Shown: piece by piece, positions 8,617-16,993 of the stretch
Position numbering within the stretch: the first letter of the stretch is position 1
Layout: each line of letters begins with the position of its first letter
Assembly (NCBI RefSeq): GCF_003574315.2
Contig: NZ_AP025739.1
Location: 1,736,001 to 1,800,000, forward strand
Direction: 5' to 3'
DNA length: 64,000 bases
DNA from: Capsulimonas corticalis
Lineage (GTDB): Bacteria; Armatimonadota; Armatimonadia; Armatimonadales; Capsulimonadaceae
Position numbers and translations under genes: made by a program
The notes under the pieces: model-generated
What the model was told of the DNA's origin: nothing
Databases searched by the model: none
The model's input: only the letters and a program-made list of their open reading frames with translations

Positions 8617-9247
8617 GATTCGCGCTCAAAAGCGCTTTGATAATTCTGTTGAGGCCATCCCATTCGGCGCCATGCGTGACACGGATGAATGTTGCGTCGA
8701 GCATGGTCTCGATGGCTCGTTGGAGCTTTCTATCTTTGAGAGAGTGATTGATTTTCTCGTGGTGGCCTTCATCAAACTCGACCACAATGTTCATTTCCGG
8801 GAGATAGAAATCCACCAAGAAGCCGGCGACGGGGAATTGGCGCTGGACTAGAGTGATGTCTTGCAGTAAGGCTGAGAGCATCTCTCCAAATTTTAGCTCT
8901 TTGCGCATGGGAACAAAGTACCGGGATTTCAGTATTCCTTCGCTGCGCGCGTATTCCATGAAGTCTGTGAGTTTGTCGAGTCGATTTGAGCGCAACGCGA
9001 TCGCATGGATCGTTTCAAAATCGTAATGCTTGATCCTGCGTTTGATGTCGCGCCTGCCTTCTTTTTGAACAATGAGAAATTCCCGTGTCGTTGTGCAGAA
9101 TCCGGATATTTCCAAATCTCGAATGATCTCATTCACGTTTTTCACACGTGAAGCCAAGATTTTCGAGATTGCCTTCTGTGGAAGCCAGATATCGTTATCA
9201 TTGATAATAGCGCCAAATTGATCCTTTGGATGAAGGCTATTGGACAT
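8603..9247 (-). CDS. RhuM-like N-terminus fused to a DUF559/Vsr-like putative nuclease
   Basis: A 214-residue protein with two parts. Residues about 15-95 match the RhuM (COG3943) pattern: IWLPQKAIS near the start and RRIKHYDFETIHAIALR at the end. Residues about 120-205 look like the restriction-endonuclease-fold DUF559/Vsr group: VDFYLP, then VVEFDEGHH, with Asp and Glu at the expected metal-binding places. AGGAGG precedes the ATG. Neither half has an established biochemical role that can be transferred with certainty. I infer a DNA- or RNA-targeting nuclease, possibly a stand-alone defence gene. It stands alone between housekeeping genes. Confidence 0.6.
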   Translation of the reverse strand: MSNSLHPKDQFGAIINDNDIWLPQKAISKILASRVKNVNEIIRDLEISGFCTTTREFLIVQKEGRRDIKRRIKHYDFETIHAIALRSNRLDKLTDFMEYARSEGILKSRYFVPMRKELKFGEMLSALLQDITLVQRQFPVAGFLVDFYLPEMNIVVEFDEGHHEKINHSLKDRKLQRAIETMLDATFIRVTHGAEWDGLNRIIKALLSANPKEP

Positions 9248-9327
9248 GGACTGAGTGTCCTCCTATGAACACACTCGCCGGTTGGCGTTCCATCCGGAAA
9301 CGAAAATGGGCTAATATCATCGATTAA

Positions 9328-9349
9328 TTTGACTACAGTTGTGGTCAAA
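9328..9349. promoter_or_regulatory. Imperfect 22-bp palindrome between divergent genes
   Basis: TTTGACTACA-GT-TGTGGTCAAA has 6-bp perfect outer arms and near-symmetric inner parts. It lies just upstream of the glyA promoter and between the nuclease-like gene and glyA, so it is a reasonable operator for one or both. No regulator is known. Confidence 0.35.
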
Positions 9350-9351
9350 AC

Positions 9352-9381
9352 TTGCAAGATTCCCCAAAAGTAGAGTATTAT
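9352..9381 (+). promoter_or_regulatory. glyA promoter
   Basis: TTGCAA (9352-9357) and TATTAT (9376-9381) are 18 bp apart, followed by a leader of about 60 nt ending in GGGAGG. Its position shows that the longer open frame beginning at 9352 cannot be the translated start. Confidence 0.6.
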
Positions 9382-9447
9382 AGAAGGACATTCTGCGACT
9401 CGTTTCGGCGTTGCCGGCGCGAGAGTACTCGCTGGGAGGAAATTGTT

Positions 9448-10740
9448 GTGGCTTTGTTAGAAAACGATGTCGTGTCCCAAGGCGCGCAAAATCATTTTGG
9501 CCTGGACCGGGAGGCCTCTTTGGAGGCCAGCGATCCCGCTGTCTTCGCCGCGATCAAGCAAGAAGAAGGTCGTCAGAACGACAAGCTTGAGCTGATCGCT
9601 TCTGAAAATGTCGTCTCGCATGCGGTCCTGGAAGCGCAGGGCTCGGTGCTGACCAATAAGTACGCGGAAGGGTATCCCGGCAAGCGCTATTATGGCGGCT
9701 GCGAGTATGTGGATATCGTTGAGACGCTGGCGATCGAGCGGGCGAAGCAGCTATTCGGCGTCGAGCACGCGAACGTGCAGCCGCACAGCGGCGCGTCGGC
9801 GAATATCGCCGTCTTCAGCGCCTTCTTGCAGCCGGGCGACGCCATCTTAGGGATGCGGCTCGATCAGGGCGGGCATCTTACGCACGGCAGCCCGGTCAAC
9901 TTCTCCGGTAAGTTCTACGACGCCCATTTCTATGGCGTCGACGCCGAGACCGGTCTGATCGATTACGATGAGTGCGCCCGCGTCGCTCGCGAGGTCAAGC
10001 CGAAGATGATCACTTCGGGCGCATCGGCCTATCCCCGCATTATCGATTTCCCGCGCCTGCGCGCCATCGCCGATGAAGTCGGCGCGCTGCTGCTGGCGGA
10101 TATCGCCCACATCGCCGGCCTCGTGGCGGCGGGTGAGCATCCCAGCCCCGTCGGCTACGCGCACATCGTCACCACCACCACGCATAAGACCCTGCGCGGT
10201 CCGCGCGGCGGTATGATCATGTGCGGCGAGGAGCACGCGAAGGCGATCGACTCGGCGGTCTTCCCCGGCACTCAGGGCGGCCCGCTGATGCATGTGATCG
10301 CCGCCAAGGCGGTCGCACTCGGCGAAGCGCTGCGACCCGGCTTTACGGATTACCAGAAGCAGATCCGCAAGAACGCGGCGGCGCTGGCGGCGGGGCTAAC
10401 CAAGCGCGGCTTCACGCTCGTCTCCGGCGGCACCGACAACCACCTGATGCTGGTCGACCTTCGACCGCAGGGCCTGACCGGACGCACTGCGCAGCTCGAG
10501 CTGGACAAGGTCAATCTGACCACCAACAAGAACGCCATCCCCTACGATACTGAAAAGCCGTGGGTGACGGGCGGTCTGCGCCTTGGCGCTCCGGCGGTCA
10601 CCACGCGAGGCCTCCTGGAGCCGGACATGGATATCATCGCCGACTGCATCGTCCGCACGCTGACCAATGTCGGCGACGCGGCCGTTTACGAAACCGTGCG
10701 GCGCGACGTCAAGTCGCTCTGCGACCGATTCCCTGGGTAA
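9448..10740 (+). CDS. glyA: Serine hydroxymethyltransferase
   Basis: Cytosolic PLP enzyme that converts serine and tetrahydrofolate to glycine and 5,10-methylene-THF. The whole family pattern is present: [47 protein letters not shown] and the PLP-lysine motif [18 protein letters not shown] at 9448 was chosen because GGGAGG lies 8 nt upstream and the promoter lies further upstream; it gives 430 residues, typical for the family. It is 9 bp from a WecA-like gene, so it probably leads an operon. Similar glyA-to-glycan-gene runs occur in other phyla. Confidence 0.97.
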   Translation: MALLENDVVSQGAQNHFGLDREASLEASDPAVFAAIKQEEGRQNDKLELIASENVVSHAVLEAQGSVLTNKYAEGYPGKRYYGGCEYVDIVETLAIERAKQLFGVEHANVQPHSGASANIAVFSAFLQPGDAILGMRLDQGGHLTHGSPVNFSGKFYDAHFYGVDAETGLIDYDECARVAREVKPKMITSGASAYPRIIDFPRLRAIADEVGALLLADIAHIAGLVAAGEHPSPVGYAHIVTTTTHKTLRGPRGGMIMCGEEHAKAIDSAVFPGTQGGPLMHVIAAKAVALGEALRPGFTDYQKQIRKNAAALAAGLTKRGFTLVSGGTDNHLMLVDLRPQGLTGRTAQLELDKVNLTTNKNAIPYDTEKPWVTGGLRLGAPAVTTRGLLEPDMDIIADCIVRTLTNVGDAAVYETVRRDVKSLCDRFPG

Positions 10741-10749
10741 TACACCTCT

Positions 10750-11781
10750 ATGTGGCGGCTTGTACCGATCGCATTCGCGCTCTCGCTGGCGTTGACTTAT
10801 CTGCTGACGCCTCTTGTTCGCAAGCTGGCCATCCGTTTCGGCGCGGTCGCGATTCCTCGCGACCGCGACGTCCACCCGGAGCCCGTCCCGCGCTGGGGCG
10901 GCGTTTCGATGGTCGCCGCCTTCCTGCTGACACTGGGCGCGCTTTATATCTACACCCTCGTCCGCAACGATCATATGCACTTTGCGGCGCCGTGGAGCGC
11001 CCATCAGATCCATCAGTTCTCCGGGATCTTTTTGGCGACGGCGCTGATCGCGATTGTCGGCGCTTTGGATGACAAGTTCGAGCTGTCGGCGATCTGGCAG
11101 TCCCTCGCGCTTGTCGCTTCCGGACTGATTTTGTATTTGTCCGGGGTGAGCATCGAAGGCATTACCAATCCTTTCTACAATGCTCCGCTGAATTCCCATG
11201 GCTACGATCCTCGCTCCTGGCTGGCGTTTCCCGCATGGTTCTCGGCGCTGGCGACCGTGATCTGGGTCTTTGGCGTCGCCAAGACCGTGGATTTCATCGA
11301 CGGCCTCGACGGCTTGGCGTCGGGTGTCTGCGCGATCTGCGCGACCACTCTGGCGCTGATGTCCGCGCAGACGGGGCAGTACGAAGTCACGATCATCGCG
11401 GCCGCCGTGGTCGGCGTCTGTGTCGGCTTCCTGCGCTACAACTACAATCCGGCGACCATCATCATGGGCACTGTCGGCGCGCAGTTCCTAGGCTTTGTGC
11501 TCGCGGCGATCGCCATTGTCGGAACGTTAAAGATCCCGGCGACGGTCAGCGTGCTGCTGCCGCTGCTGGTGCTGGGCGTCCCAATCTTCGACGGCATCCG
11601 GGTGGTGACGCAGCGCGCAATCAAGCGCACGCCGGCGTACCTTCCCGACAAGACGAGCCATATTCACCATATCCTTTTGAACAAGGGACTTTCGGTCAAG
11701 CGCGCGGTTTGGGTGATCTACGGTCTCACTGCGGGCCTGTGCCTTGTCGCCCTCGTCATTTTCCACCAGGTCCGGCATTAG
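10750..11781 (+). CDS. WecA/MraY-family undecaprenyl-phosphate sugar-1-phosphate transferase
   Basis: Integral membrane enzyme that starts lipid-linked glycan synthesis by moving GlcNAc-1-P (or a related sugar) from its UDP form to undecaprenyl phosphate. About ten hydrophobic segments are visible. Diagnostic motifs are the aspartate pair in GALDDKFEL, VDFIDGLDGLASG and the cytosolic His motif SHIHHILLNKG, which favours WecA/TagO over MraY. The 343-residue length is usual. It lies between glyA and the UDP-GlcNAc 2-epimerase gene, implying UDP-GlcNAc-based cell-surface polymer synthesis. Confidence 0.92.
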   Translation: MWRLVPIAFALSLALTYLLTPLVRKLAIRFGAVAIPRDRDVHPEPVPRWGGVSMVAAFLLTLGALYIYTLVRNDHMHFAAPWSAHQIHQFSGIFLATALIAIVGALDDKFELSAIWQSLALVASGLILYLSGVSIEGITNPFYNAPLNSHGYDPRSWLAFPAWFSALATVIWVFGVAKTVDFIDGLDGLASGVCAICATTLALMSAQTGQYEVTIIAAAVVGVCVGFLRYNYNPATIIMGTVGAQFLGFVLAAIAIVGTLKIPATVSVLLPLLVLGVPIFDGIRVVTQRAIKRTPAYLPDKTSHIHHILLNKGLSVKRAVWVIYGLTAGLCLVALVIFHQVRH

Positions 11782-11799
11782 CGCCGGCGCAAACACCCC

Positions 11800-12903
11800 A
11801 TGAAAAAGATCCTTTGCGTTTTCGGCACTCGCCCCGATGCGATCAAGATGGCCCCCGTGGTGCTGGAGCTCCAGCGCCGCCCGGAGCAGTTCGACGTGAA
11901 AGTCGCCGTTACCGGCCAGCACCGTGAGATGCTCGATCAAGTGCTGTCCGTCTTCGCGATCCAGCCCGACTTCGATTTGAATATTATGCAGCACGGCGCG
12001 AACCTGGCCCAGATGACCACGCGCTCGCTCAGCGGTCTGGACCCGATTCTCGATTCCGTGAAGCCCGACTGGGTGCTGGCGCAGGGCGACACGACGACGA
12101 CCTTTGTCGCCGCCCTCGCCGCGTTCTATCATCAGTCGCGCTTCGGTCATGTCGAAGCGGGCCTGCGCACCGGCAACAAGTACGATCCGTTCCCGGAAGA
12201 GATGAACCGACTGCTGACGACGCGCCTCGCGACACTGCACTTCGCTCCCACCCAAGAATCGGCGGATAATCTGACCGCCGAAGGCGTCGCCGACAAAGAC
12301 ATCGTTCTGACCGGCAACACCGTCATCGATGCGCTTTTGAATGTCGCCGCCCGCGACCATGAGATCCCCGATCCCGCGATCCAAGAGATTTTGTCCGATC
12401 CCCGCCGAGTGATCCTGGTGACGGCGCACCGCCGCGAGAACTGGGGCGAGCCGATGGCGCGCATCGGCCGCAGCGTCCGCGCCCTGGTCGAGCAGAATCC
12501 GGATACGCTGGCCGTCGTCGCGCTGCACCGCAACCCGATCGTCCGAGAGACCCTGCTTCCCATTTTGCAGAACCATCCGCAAATCCGCCTGATCGAGCCG
12601 CCGGACTATGTCCCATTCGTCAAACTTCAGCAGAAGGCGACGCTCGTTTTGACCGATTCGGGCGGTGTCCAGGAAGAAGCGCCCAGCCTCGGCAAACCCG
12701 TTCTGGTCCTGCGCGAAACTACTGAGCGCCCCGAAGGGGTCGCCGCCGGTACGGCGAAGCTGGTCGGTACGGACTTTGACGCGATTTTGTCCGAAGCGAC
12801 GCAATTGTTAACAAATCATAATGCGTATGCGGTGATGGCGAAGACGGTTTCTCCGTATGGAGATGGAAAGGCCGCCGTGCGTATCGCCGACGCGCTGGCG
12901 TAA
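11800..12903 (+). CDS. wecB: UDP-N-acetylglucosamine 2-epimerase (non-hydrolysing)
   Basis: Cytosolic enzyme interconverting UDP-GlcNAc and UDP-ManNAc, a precursor of capsule, teichoic-acid or enterobacterial-type glycans. Conserved blocks are present in order: GTRPDAIKMAPV, TGQHREMLDQ, AQGDTTTT, GHVEAGLRT, PEEMNR, VTAHRRENWG and SDPRR, then LTDSGGVQEEAPSLGKPVL. The length of 367 is standard. It begins 18 bp after the WecA-like gene and is probably co-transcribed with it. A strong inverted repeat follows. Confidence 0.96.
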   Translation: MKKILCVFGTRPDAIKMAPVVLELQRRPEQFDVKVAVTGQHREMLDQVLSVFAIQPDFDLNIMQHGANLAQMTTRSLSGLDPILDSVKPDWVLAQGDTTTTFVAALAAFYHQSRFGHVEAGLRTGNKYDPFPEEMNRLLTTRLATLHFAPTQESADNLTAEGVADKDIVLTGNTVIDALLNVAARDHEIPDPAIQEILSDPRRVILVTAHRRENWGEPMARIGRSVRALVEQNPDTLAVVALHRNPIVRETLLPILQNHPQIRLIEPPDYVPFVKLQQKATLVLTDSGGVQEEAPSLGKPVLVLRETTERPEGVAAGTAKLVGTDFDAILSEATQLLTNHNAYAVMAKTVSPYGDGKAAVRIADALA

Positions 12904-12909
12904 GCAAGC

Positions 12910-13048
12910 GCCCTCACCCGGCCCTGAGGGCCACCCTCTCCCAATCTTAGGAGAGGGTTAAGAGTAAGACGAGGATCAAAGATCCTCAAAACAAAAACTC
13001 TGACTCCCCCTCTCCTAAAATTGGGAGAGGGGGCCGGGGGGTGAGGGC
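12910..13048. repeat. Nested inverted-repeat intergenic element (REP/MITE-like)
   Basis: The outer arms GCCCTCACCCGGCC and GGCCGGGGGGTGAGGGC pair. Inside are two further hairpins (CCCTCTCC...GGAGAGGG at about 12934-12957 and CCCCTCTCC...GGGAGAGGGG at about 13005-13032) and a small central hairpin (GAGGATC AAA GATCCTC). The whole fills the gap between wecB and the next gene. Very similar G/C-rich intergenic elements are widespread in some environmental phyla. It could also terminate transcription. Confidence 0.75.
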
Positions 13049-13062
13049 CTCCATCTCTAACC

Positions 13063-14220
13063 ATGATCGACACGCCAAAACGAAAATATGACAGCCTTGC
13101 CGAGGAGTGGTTCGCGCAGGTTTGGAAGTTCGTGTGGCGGATCGCCCTGATCGTCTTCACGGGCTATGTCATTTGGCGCATTCGGACGATCCTGACCGAT
13201 GTGCTGGTGGCGGCAATCTTCGCGTTCGCCTTGATTGGGCCGGTGGACTGGCTCTGCCGTTATCGTATTCGGGGCCTCAGCGGCCGCGCGCAGCGGCTCC
13301 TGGTGACCCTGGTGGTTTTTGTCGTGCTCGGGATCATTGTCGTCAAGTGTCTTGCCTTGATGATCGTGCCGTTCCAGTCCCAGGTGCACGAGCTGGGACA
13401 GAATCTTCCCCATTACAAAACGCATTTGCTCTCGATGGTCTCGTCGGCCAAGAACTGGTTTTCGCATTTGCCGCCGGACGTGCAGGCGTTTTTGCAGCGT
13501 CAGGGCGCCACGGGGGAGGGGATTTCACCCGGCTCCTGGGTGCGCGGCATGATGGAGAGCACCTTCGCGGGGCTGGCGAAGATTGTTGACATCATCCTTA
13601 TCCCGGTGCTCGCGTTTTACTTTGTGCTTGATGGCCACTCGCTGCGCAACGAGTTTCTAGCGCTCGTCCCCCCGCGCCGTCGGCGCGAGGCGCTCCGGTT
13701 GCTGCGCGCTTCGTCCACGATCATGCGCACATTCGTCATCGCTCAGTTCTGGCTTTGCGTGATCGCCGGCGTCGTGGTGTACATCGGTCTTAACATTGCG
13801 GGAATGAACTATTCGCTGATCCTGGGACTGCTTGCGGGCGTCACGCGCGCCATCCCCATCATCGGTCCCATCATCGCGGGCATTCCCATTGTCTTGCTGG
13901 CCGCCATTCAAAGCCCGATGCTGGCGGTCAAGATTCTGATCTTCTTCAGCGTCATGCACCTGGTGGAGAGCAAGCTGATCATGCCCAAGTTTATCGGTCA
14001 TAAGATCCATCTGCATGCGGCGCTGGTGATCATCGTCCTGCTGATCGGCGGCGAGTTCTTCGGCCTGATCGGCATGTTCATGGCCGCTCCGATCGCCGCC
14101 TTCGGCCGCGTGCTGCTGCTCCAATATGTCATTCGGCCACGCCGGATTGCGCGCGCCGTCAAGTCGGCGGCCGCAAACACATCGCCGCCTCCATCGCCGC
14201 TCATTATCAAATCGCAGTAA
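13063..14220 (+). CDS. AI-2E family transporter / PerM-type permease
   Basis: A 385-residue polytopic membrane protein of the TqsA/PerM/YdiK superfamily. Two N-terminal helices are followed by a soluble amphipathic region (about 105-165) and then five or six C-terminal helices, with the family stretches LIPVLAFYFVLDG, GVTRAIPIIGPIIAGIP and LIGGEFFGLIGMFMAAPIAA. Members export small molecules or ions, and the AI-2 role is proven only for a few. It starts just after the inverted repeat and lies 52 bp before the UppP start, possibly in one transcript. Confidence 0.88.
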   Translation: MIDTPKRKYDSLAEEWFAQVWKFVWRIALIVFTGYVIWRIRTILTDVLVAAIFAFALIGPVDWLCRYRIRGLSGRAQRLLVTLVVFVVLGIIVVKCLALMIVPFQSQVHELGQNLPHYKTHLLSMVSSAKNWFSHLPPDVQAFLQRQGATGEGISPGSWVRGMMESTFAGLAKIVDIILIPVLAFYFVLDGHSLRNEFLALVPPRRRREALRLLRASSTIMRTFVIAQFWLCVIAGVVVYIGLNIAGMNYSLILGLLAGVTRAIPIIGPIIAGIPIVLLAAIQSPMLAVKILIFFSVMHLVESKLIMPKFIGHKIHLHAALVIIVLLIGGEFFGLIGMFMAAPIAAFGRVLLLQYVIRPRRIARAVKSAAANTSPPPSPLIIKSQ

Positions 14221-14272
14221 TCGTCGGTATGAAGACCGACATCACATAACATTTCGCGAGGAGAACTCGATT

Positions 14273-15223
14273 TTGCCGCCACCGCCAACCGTACCCGACG
14301 TTTCTGTCCTTCACGCGCTGATCCTGGGCATCGTCCAGGGCGCCACCGAGTTCCTGCCGGTTTCCAGCACCGCGCACATGCGCATTTTGCCGGCCCTGCT
14401 GCACTGGGAAGATCCCGGCGCCGCCTTCTCGGCGGTTGTCCAGCTCGGCCCCATTGCGGCGATCATCGCTTATTTCCGACACGATCTCGCCAAGTACATC
14501 GCCGGCGTGTTTCGAAGTCTCAAGGCCGGAAAGCTCTTTCCCGAGGACGACACCGACGCCCGCCTTGGCTGGTATACGATTCTGGGAACGATCCCGCTTG
14601 CCGTCGCCGGCCTGCTGCTGGAAAAGCATGTGGACACTACGTTCCGGTCACTCAATATCATCGGCGTTTGTTTGATTGTATTGGCGCTGGTGCTGCTGGT
14701 GGCCGAGCGGATCAGCAAACGCAACACGCCGCTGGAGCGGCTGGCGTTTGGCCCCGCCATGGCGGTCGGTTTCGCGCAGGTGCTCGCGCTGGTGCCGGGC
14801 GCGTCGCGCTCCGGATGCACGATCACCACGGGGTTGCTCGTCGGTCTCGATCGCGAATCCGCCGCCCGCTTCTCGTTTTTGCTGAGCATTCCAGCGATCA
14901 CGCTCGCGGGCCTTTACAAGCTGTACAAAGTCGTACACCACACGCATCTTGGCCATGCGGCGGTTCCGTATCTGCTGGGAGCCATCGTCGCGGGCGTGGT
15001 GGCGTATGTTGTCGTACGCTGGCTGCTCGGATATCTGGGGGAAGAGAACCACACGACCACTCCATTTATCCTTTACCGGATCATGCTCGGCATTGCGATC
15101 CTCGTCCTGGTCCAAATCGGCTACGTGGACGCGAACGCCGGCGCGAAGCCGCTGGAGCCCGCCGCCCAGGGCGCGTCGGCGCGGCTGGATATTCCCATGC
15201 CGACGCATCTGGCGTCTCGGTAG
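14273..15223 (+). CDS. uppP: Undecaprenyl-diphosphatase (BacA/UppP)
   Basis: Integral membrane phosphatase that recycles undecaprenyl pyrophosphate to the monophosphate used for peptidoglycan and other glycan assembly. Catalytic motifs are present: VQGATEFLPVSSTAH near residue 20 and VPGASRSGCT near residue 175, with about eight transmembrane segments. The TTG at 14273 was chosen because GAGGAG lies at 14258-14263 and because upstream residues of the longer frame are unlike the family. It complements the WecA-like gene, which consumes the same lipid carrier. Confidence 0.95.
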   Translation: MPPPPTVPDVSVLHALILGIVQGATEFLPVSSTAHMRILPALLHWEDPGAAFSAVVQLGPIAAIIAYFRHDLAKYIAGVFRSLKAGKLFPEDDTDARLGWYTILGTIPLAVAGLLLEKHVDTTFRSLNIIGVCLIVLALVLLVAERISKRNTPLERLAFGPAMAVGFAQVLALVPGASRSGCTITTGLLVGLDRESAARFSFLLSIPAITLAGLYKLYKVVHHTHLGHAAVPYLLGAIVAGVVAYVVVRWLLGYLGEENHTTTPFILYRIMLGIAILVLVQIGYVDANAGAKPLEPAAQGASARLDIPMPTHLASR

Positions 15224-15228
15224 TTAAT

Positions 15229-15272
15229 AAAAAAAATCGCGCCTCCGAGAAATCGGAGACGCGATTTTTTTA
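15229..15272. terminator. Bidirectional terminator between uppP and the glycosylase gene
   Basis: An A-run, then a stem (ATCGCG, CTCCGA / TCGGAG, CGCGAT) with a GAAA loop, then a T-run. The stop codon of the opposing minus-strand gene overlaps the T-run, so the hairpin serves both convergent genes. Confidence 0.88.
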
Positions 15273-16073
15273 TTCGTAGAGCATGCACATTTGCAGAGGG
15301 TTTGGTTGAGTGGATGATCTTCGTTTGACGGCGGTATGACGTTTTTCTTCTTCGTGTTCCGGCTGGAAACACGTTTGCGCGTGCCGGCAGAGGTCGCGCA
15401 GGGCGCAGCCCGCGCACCTGGGCTGTTTTGCGTCGCAGTACGTTTGAGCGTGTTTCTTGATCACGTTATGGAAGGCTTCGATTTCTCGCGGCGTCCAGTC
15501 GCGCGGCAGCAGGGACTGAAGAATGGGGTGCGCCCGATCCGAGCTGATCGATGGTCCCAGCATTCCTAATCGTGTCATTATACGGCGGTGTCCGGTATCC
15601 ACCGGGAGAACGGCGCGCCTCAGAGTACTGAACAGCAGCACGCATGCGCTGGTCTTGATTCCAACGCCTGGGAGCCGGTCCAGCCAGGCGGATGCATCCG
15701 TATCGGACATTTCAAAAAGATGATCGAGGTTAAGTGCGCCGCGCCGCCAGCCGCGAATATGCTGAAAGGCGCGTTGCAAAAACTTCGCTTTTTTGTCGGG
15801 CCATGTCGTGTCGTGGATCGCGCGCTCGATGGATGATATCGGAGCGTCGCAAAGCGCGCTCCAATCGGGAAACATACGGCGCAGATTTTCGAACGCTTGC
15901 TGAGCGATAGGGTCGGTTGTGCGCTGCGAGAGAATCGCAAGGACGAGCATCTCAAGCGGCGTGAGGCTGATGACGTCATCCACGTTCGTCCGGTGAAGTT
16001 TGAGCAGACGGCGGTAGATTTCCTGTAGTTTGGCGCTGACGGGCAGACCATAAAGCGATTTGTGTGAACCCAC
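15270..16073 (-). CDS. HhH-GPD DNA glycosylase, endonuclease III-like
   Basis: Base-excision repair glycosylase/AP lyase family. Visible parts: SQRTTD near the start, helix-hairpin-helix LDRLPGVGIKTS with the lyase lysine, catalytic Asp in LPVDTGHRR, and a 4Fe-4S loop with the exact spacing C-x6-C-x2-C-x5-C. The open frame extends to 16226, but the GTG at 16073 has GGAGGG 8 nt upstream, and the ATG at 16109 lies within a regulatory palindrome. The chosen start gives 267 residues. An SOS-type box upstream suggests damage-inducible expression. The exact lesion specificity is not predictable. Confidence 0.88.
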   Translation of the reverse strand: MGSHKSLYGLPVSAKLQEIYRRLLKLHRTNVDDVISLTPLEMLVLAILSQRTTDPIAQQAFENLRRMFPDWSALCDAPISSIERAIHDTTWPDKKAKFLQRAFQHIRGWRRGALNLDHLFEMSDTDASAWLDRLPGVGIKTSACVLLFSTLRRAVLPVDTGHRRIMTRLGMLGPSISSDRAHPILQSLLPRDWTPREIEAFHNVIKKHAQTYCDAKQPRCAGCALRDLCRHAQTCFQPEHEEEKRHTAVKRRSSTQPNPLQMCMLYE

Positions 16074-16103
16074 GGTTTCGACTCCCTCCGAAGACCAGTA
16101 TGG

Positions 16104-16115
16104 GAACATATGTTC
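16104..16115. promoter_or_regulatory. Gram-positive-type SOS (LexA/DinR) box
   Basis: GAACATATGTTC matches the Bacillus-type LexA consensus (GAAC-N4-GTTC) exactly and is extended to the perfect 16-bp palindrome GGGAACATATGTTCCC (16102-16117). It lies about 30 bp upstream of the glycosylase start. Further dyads (GAATATTC around 16128-16135 and a TGGGAA/TTTCCCA pair to about 16163) lie next to it. Confidence 0.65.
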
Positions 16116-16338
16116 CCTATTCTGGAAGAATATTCCTTCTTGGGAAGGAAAAACATTTCCCACTCTCGAATTACCCCTCACCTCAACGATGAATTCCGCC
16201 GATAATCTTCTATATCTGGACGCCAATCAGATATCATGGAGGACATTTCAGGCCAGCGCCTGATTCATCGGCGGCTGTCAGCACAATGTCGCGCTTTCTC
16301 TTGTCCCTGCCGATTTTTGCAAACAAGGAGGATGTCTC

Positions 16339-16869
16339 GTGTCTACTGACCATCATTCGGAACTGGATCCCACGCTTCGCCGCATGTTCGGCGCCCTGGT
16401 CGAACGCGCCTTCATTCAAACGATGGGCGTGTACGAACCCGGCGTTACGGACTATCTCGCCGGCGTTCTCACCGACTTTGCCCATTTTCAAAATGTATAC
16501 CGGGTGCGCGATCTTCAGGGCAAGCCCTTGCAGGAAGTCGCGGACATGCTGATGCAGGCGGATATCCGCCTGGAGGCCCAGTCGTTCAACCGTGAGCGCG
16601 AGGTCCACAAGCATATCGGCGACTTCACGCTGTTCTGGGCCGGCGTGTATCCCGAATCGCTGCGGGGGATGCAGTCTCGCTGGCGCAAGGATCACTTGCT
16701 CGATTACGTCCAGCAGGGCAAGAACAGCTACGCCATCGCCGCCAAGCACGACTACGGCGAGTACCGCACGCAGGCCCAGGTGCTGAAGAAGCTGTCCGAC
16801 GAGTTTGAGCTGTGTCTCTACGGCCTCAGCCTCGTGCGCGGCGACATCGACGGCATGGCGCGCGCGTAA
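16339..16869 (+). CDS. Conserved hypothetical protein
   Basis: A 176-residue soluble, mostly helical protein with no signal peptide or membrane segment. I do not recognise the family with confidence. It is rich in aromatic and charged residues (for example HIGDFTLFWAGVYPESLRG and LLDYVQQGKNSYAIA). The GTG start is supported by AAGGAGG 7 nt upstream. It is probably monocistronic, divergent from the glycosylase gene with an intervening SOS-like operator, so co-regulation is possible. Confidence 0.75.
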   Translation: MSTDHHSELDPTLRRMFGALVERAFIQTMGVYEPGVTDYLAGVLTDFAHFQNVYRVRDLQGKPLQEVADMLMQADIRLEAQSFNREREVHKHIGDFTLFWAGVYPESLRGMQSRWRKDHLLDYVQQGKNSYAIAAKHDYGEYRTQAQVLKKLSDEFELCLYGLSLVRGDIDGMARA

Positions 16870-16993
16870 TCACTGACTCCACAAAATCTCATTCTGCTTT
16901 CGGCAGGACTTTAGACGCCCGATAGGGAACTAGCCGCCTACGCCGACGATGGTTATCTATCGTCGGCGGGCGCTGCCCTGGGAGTTTCCGTCC

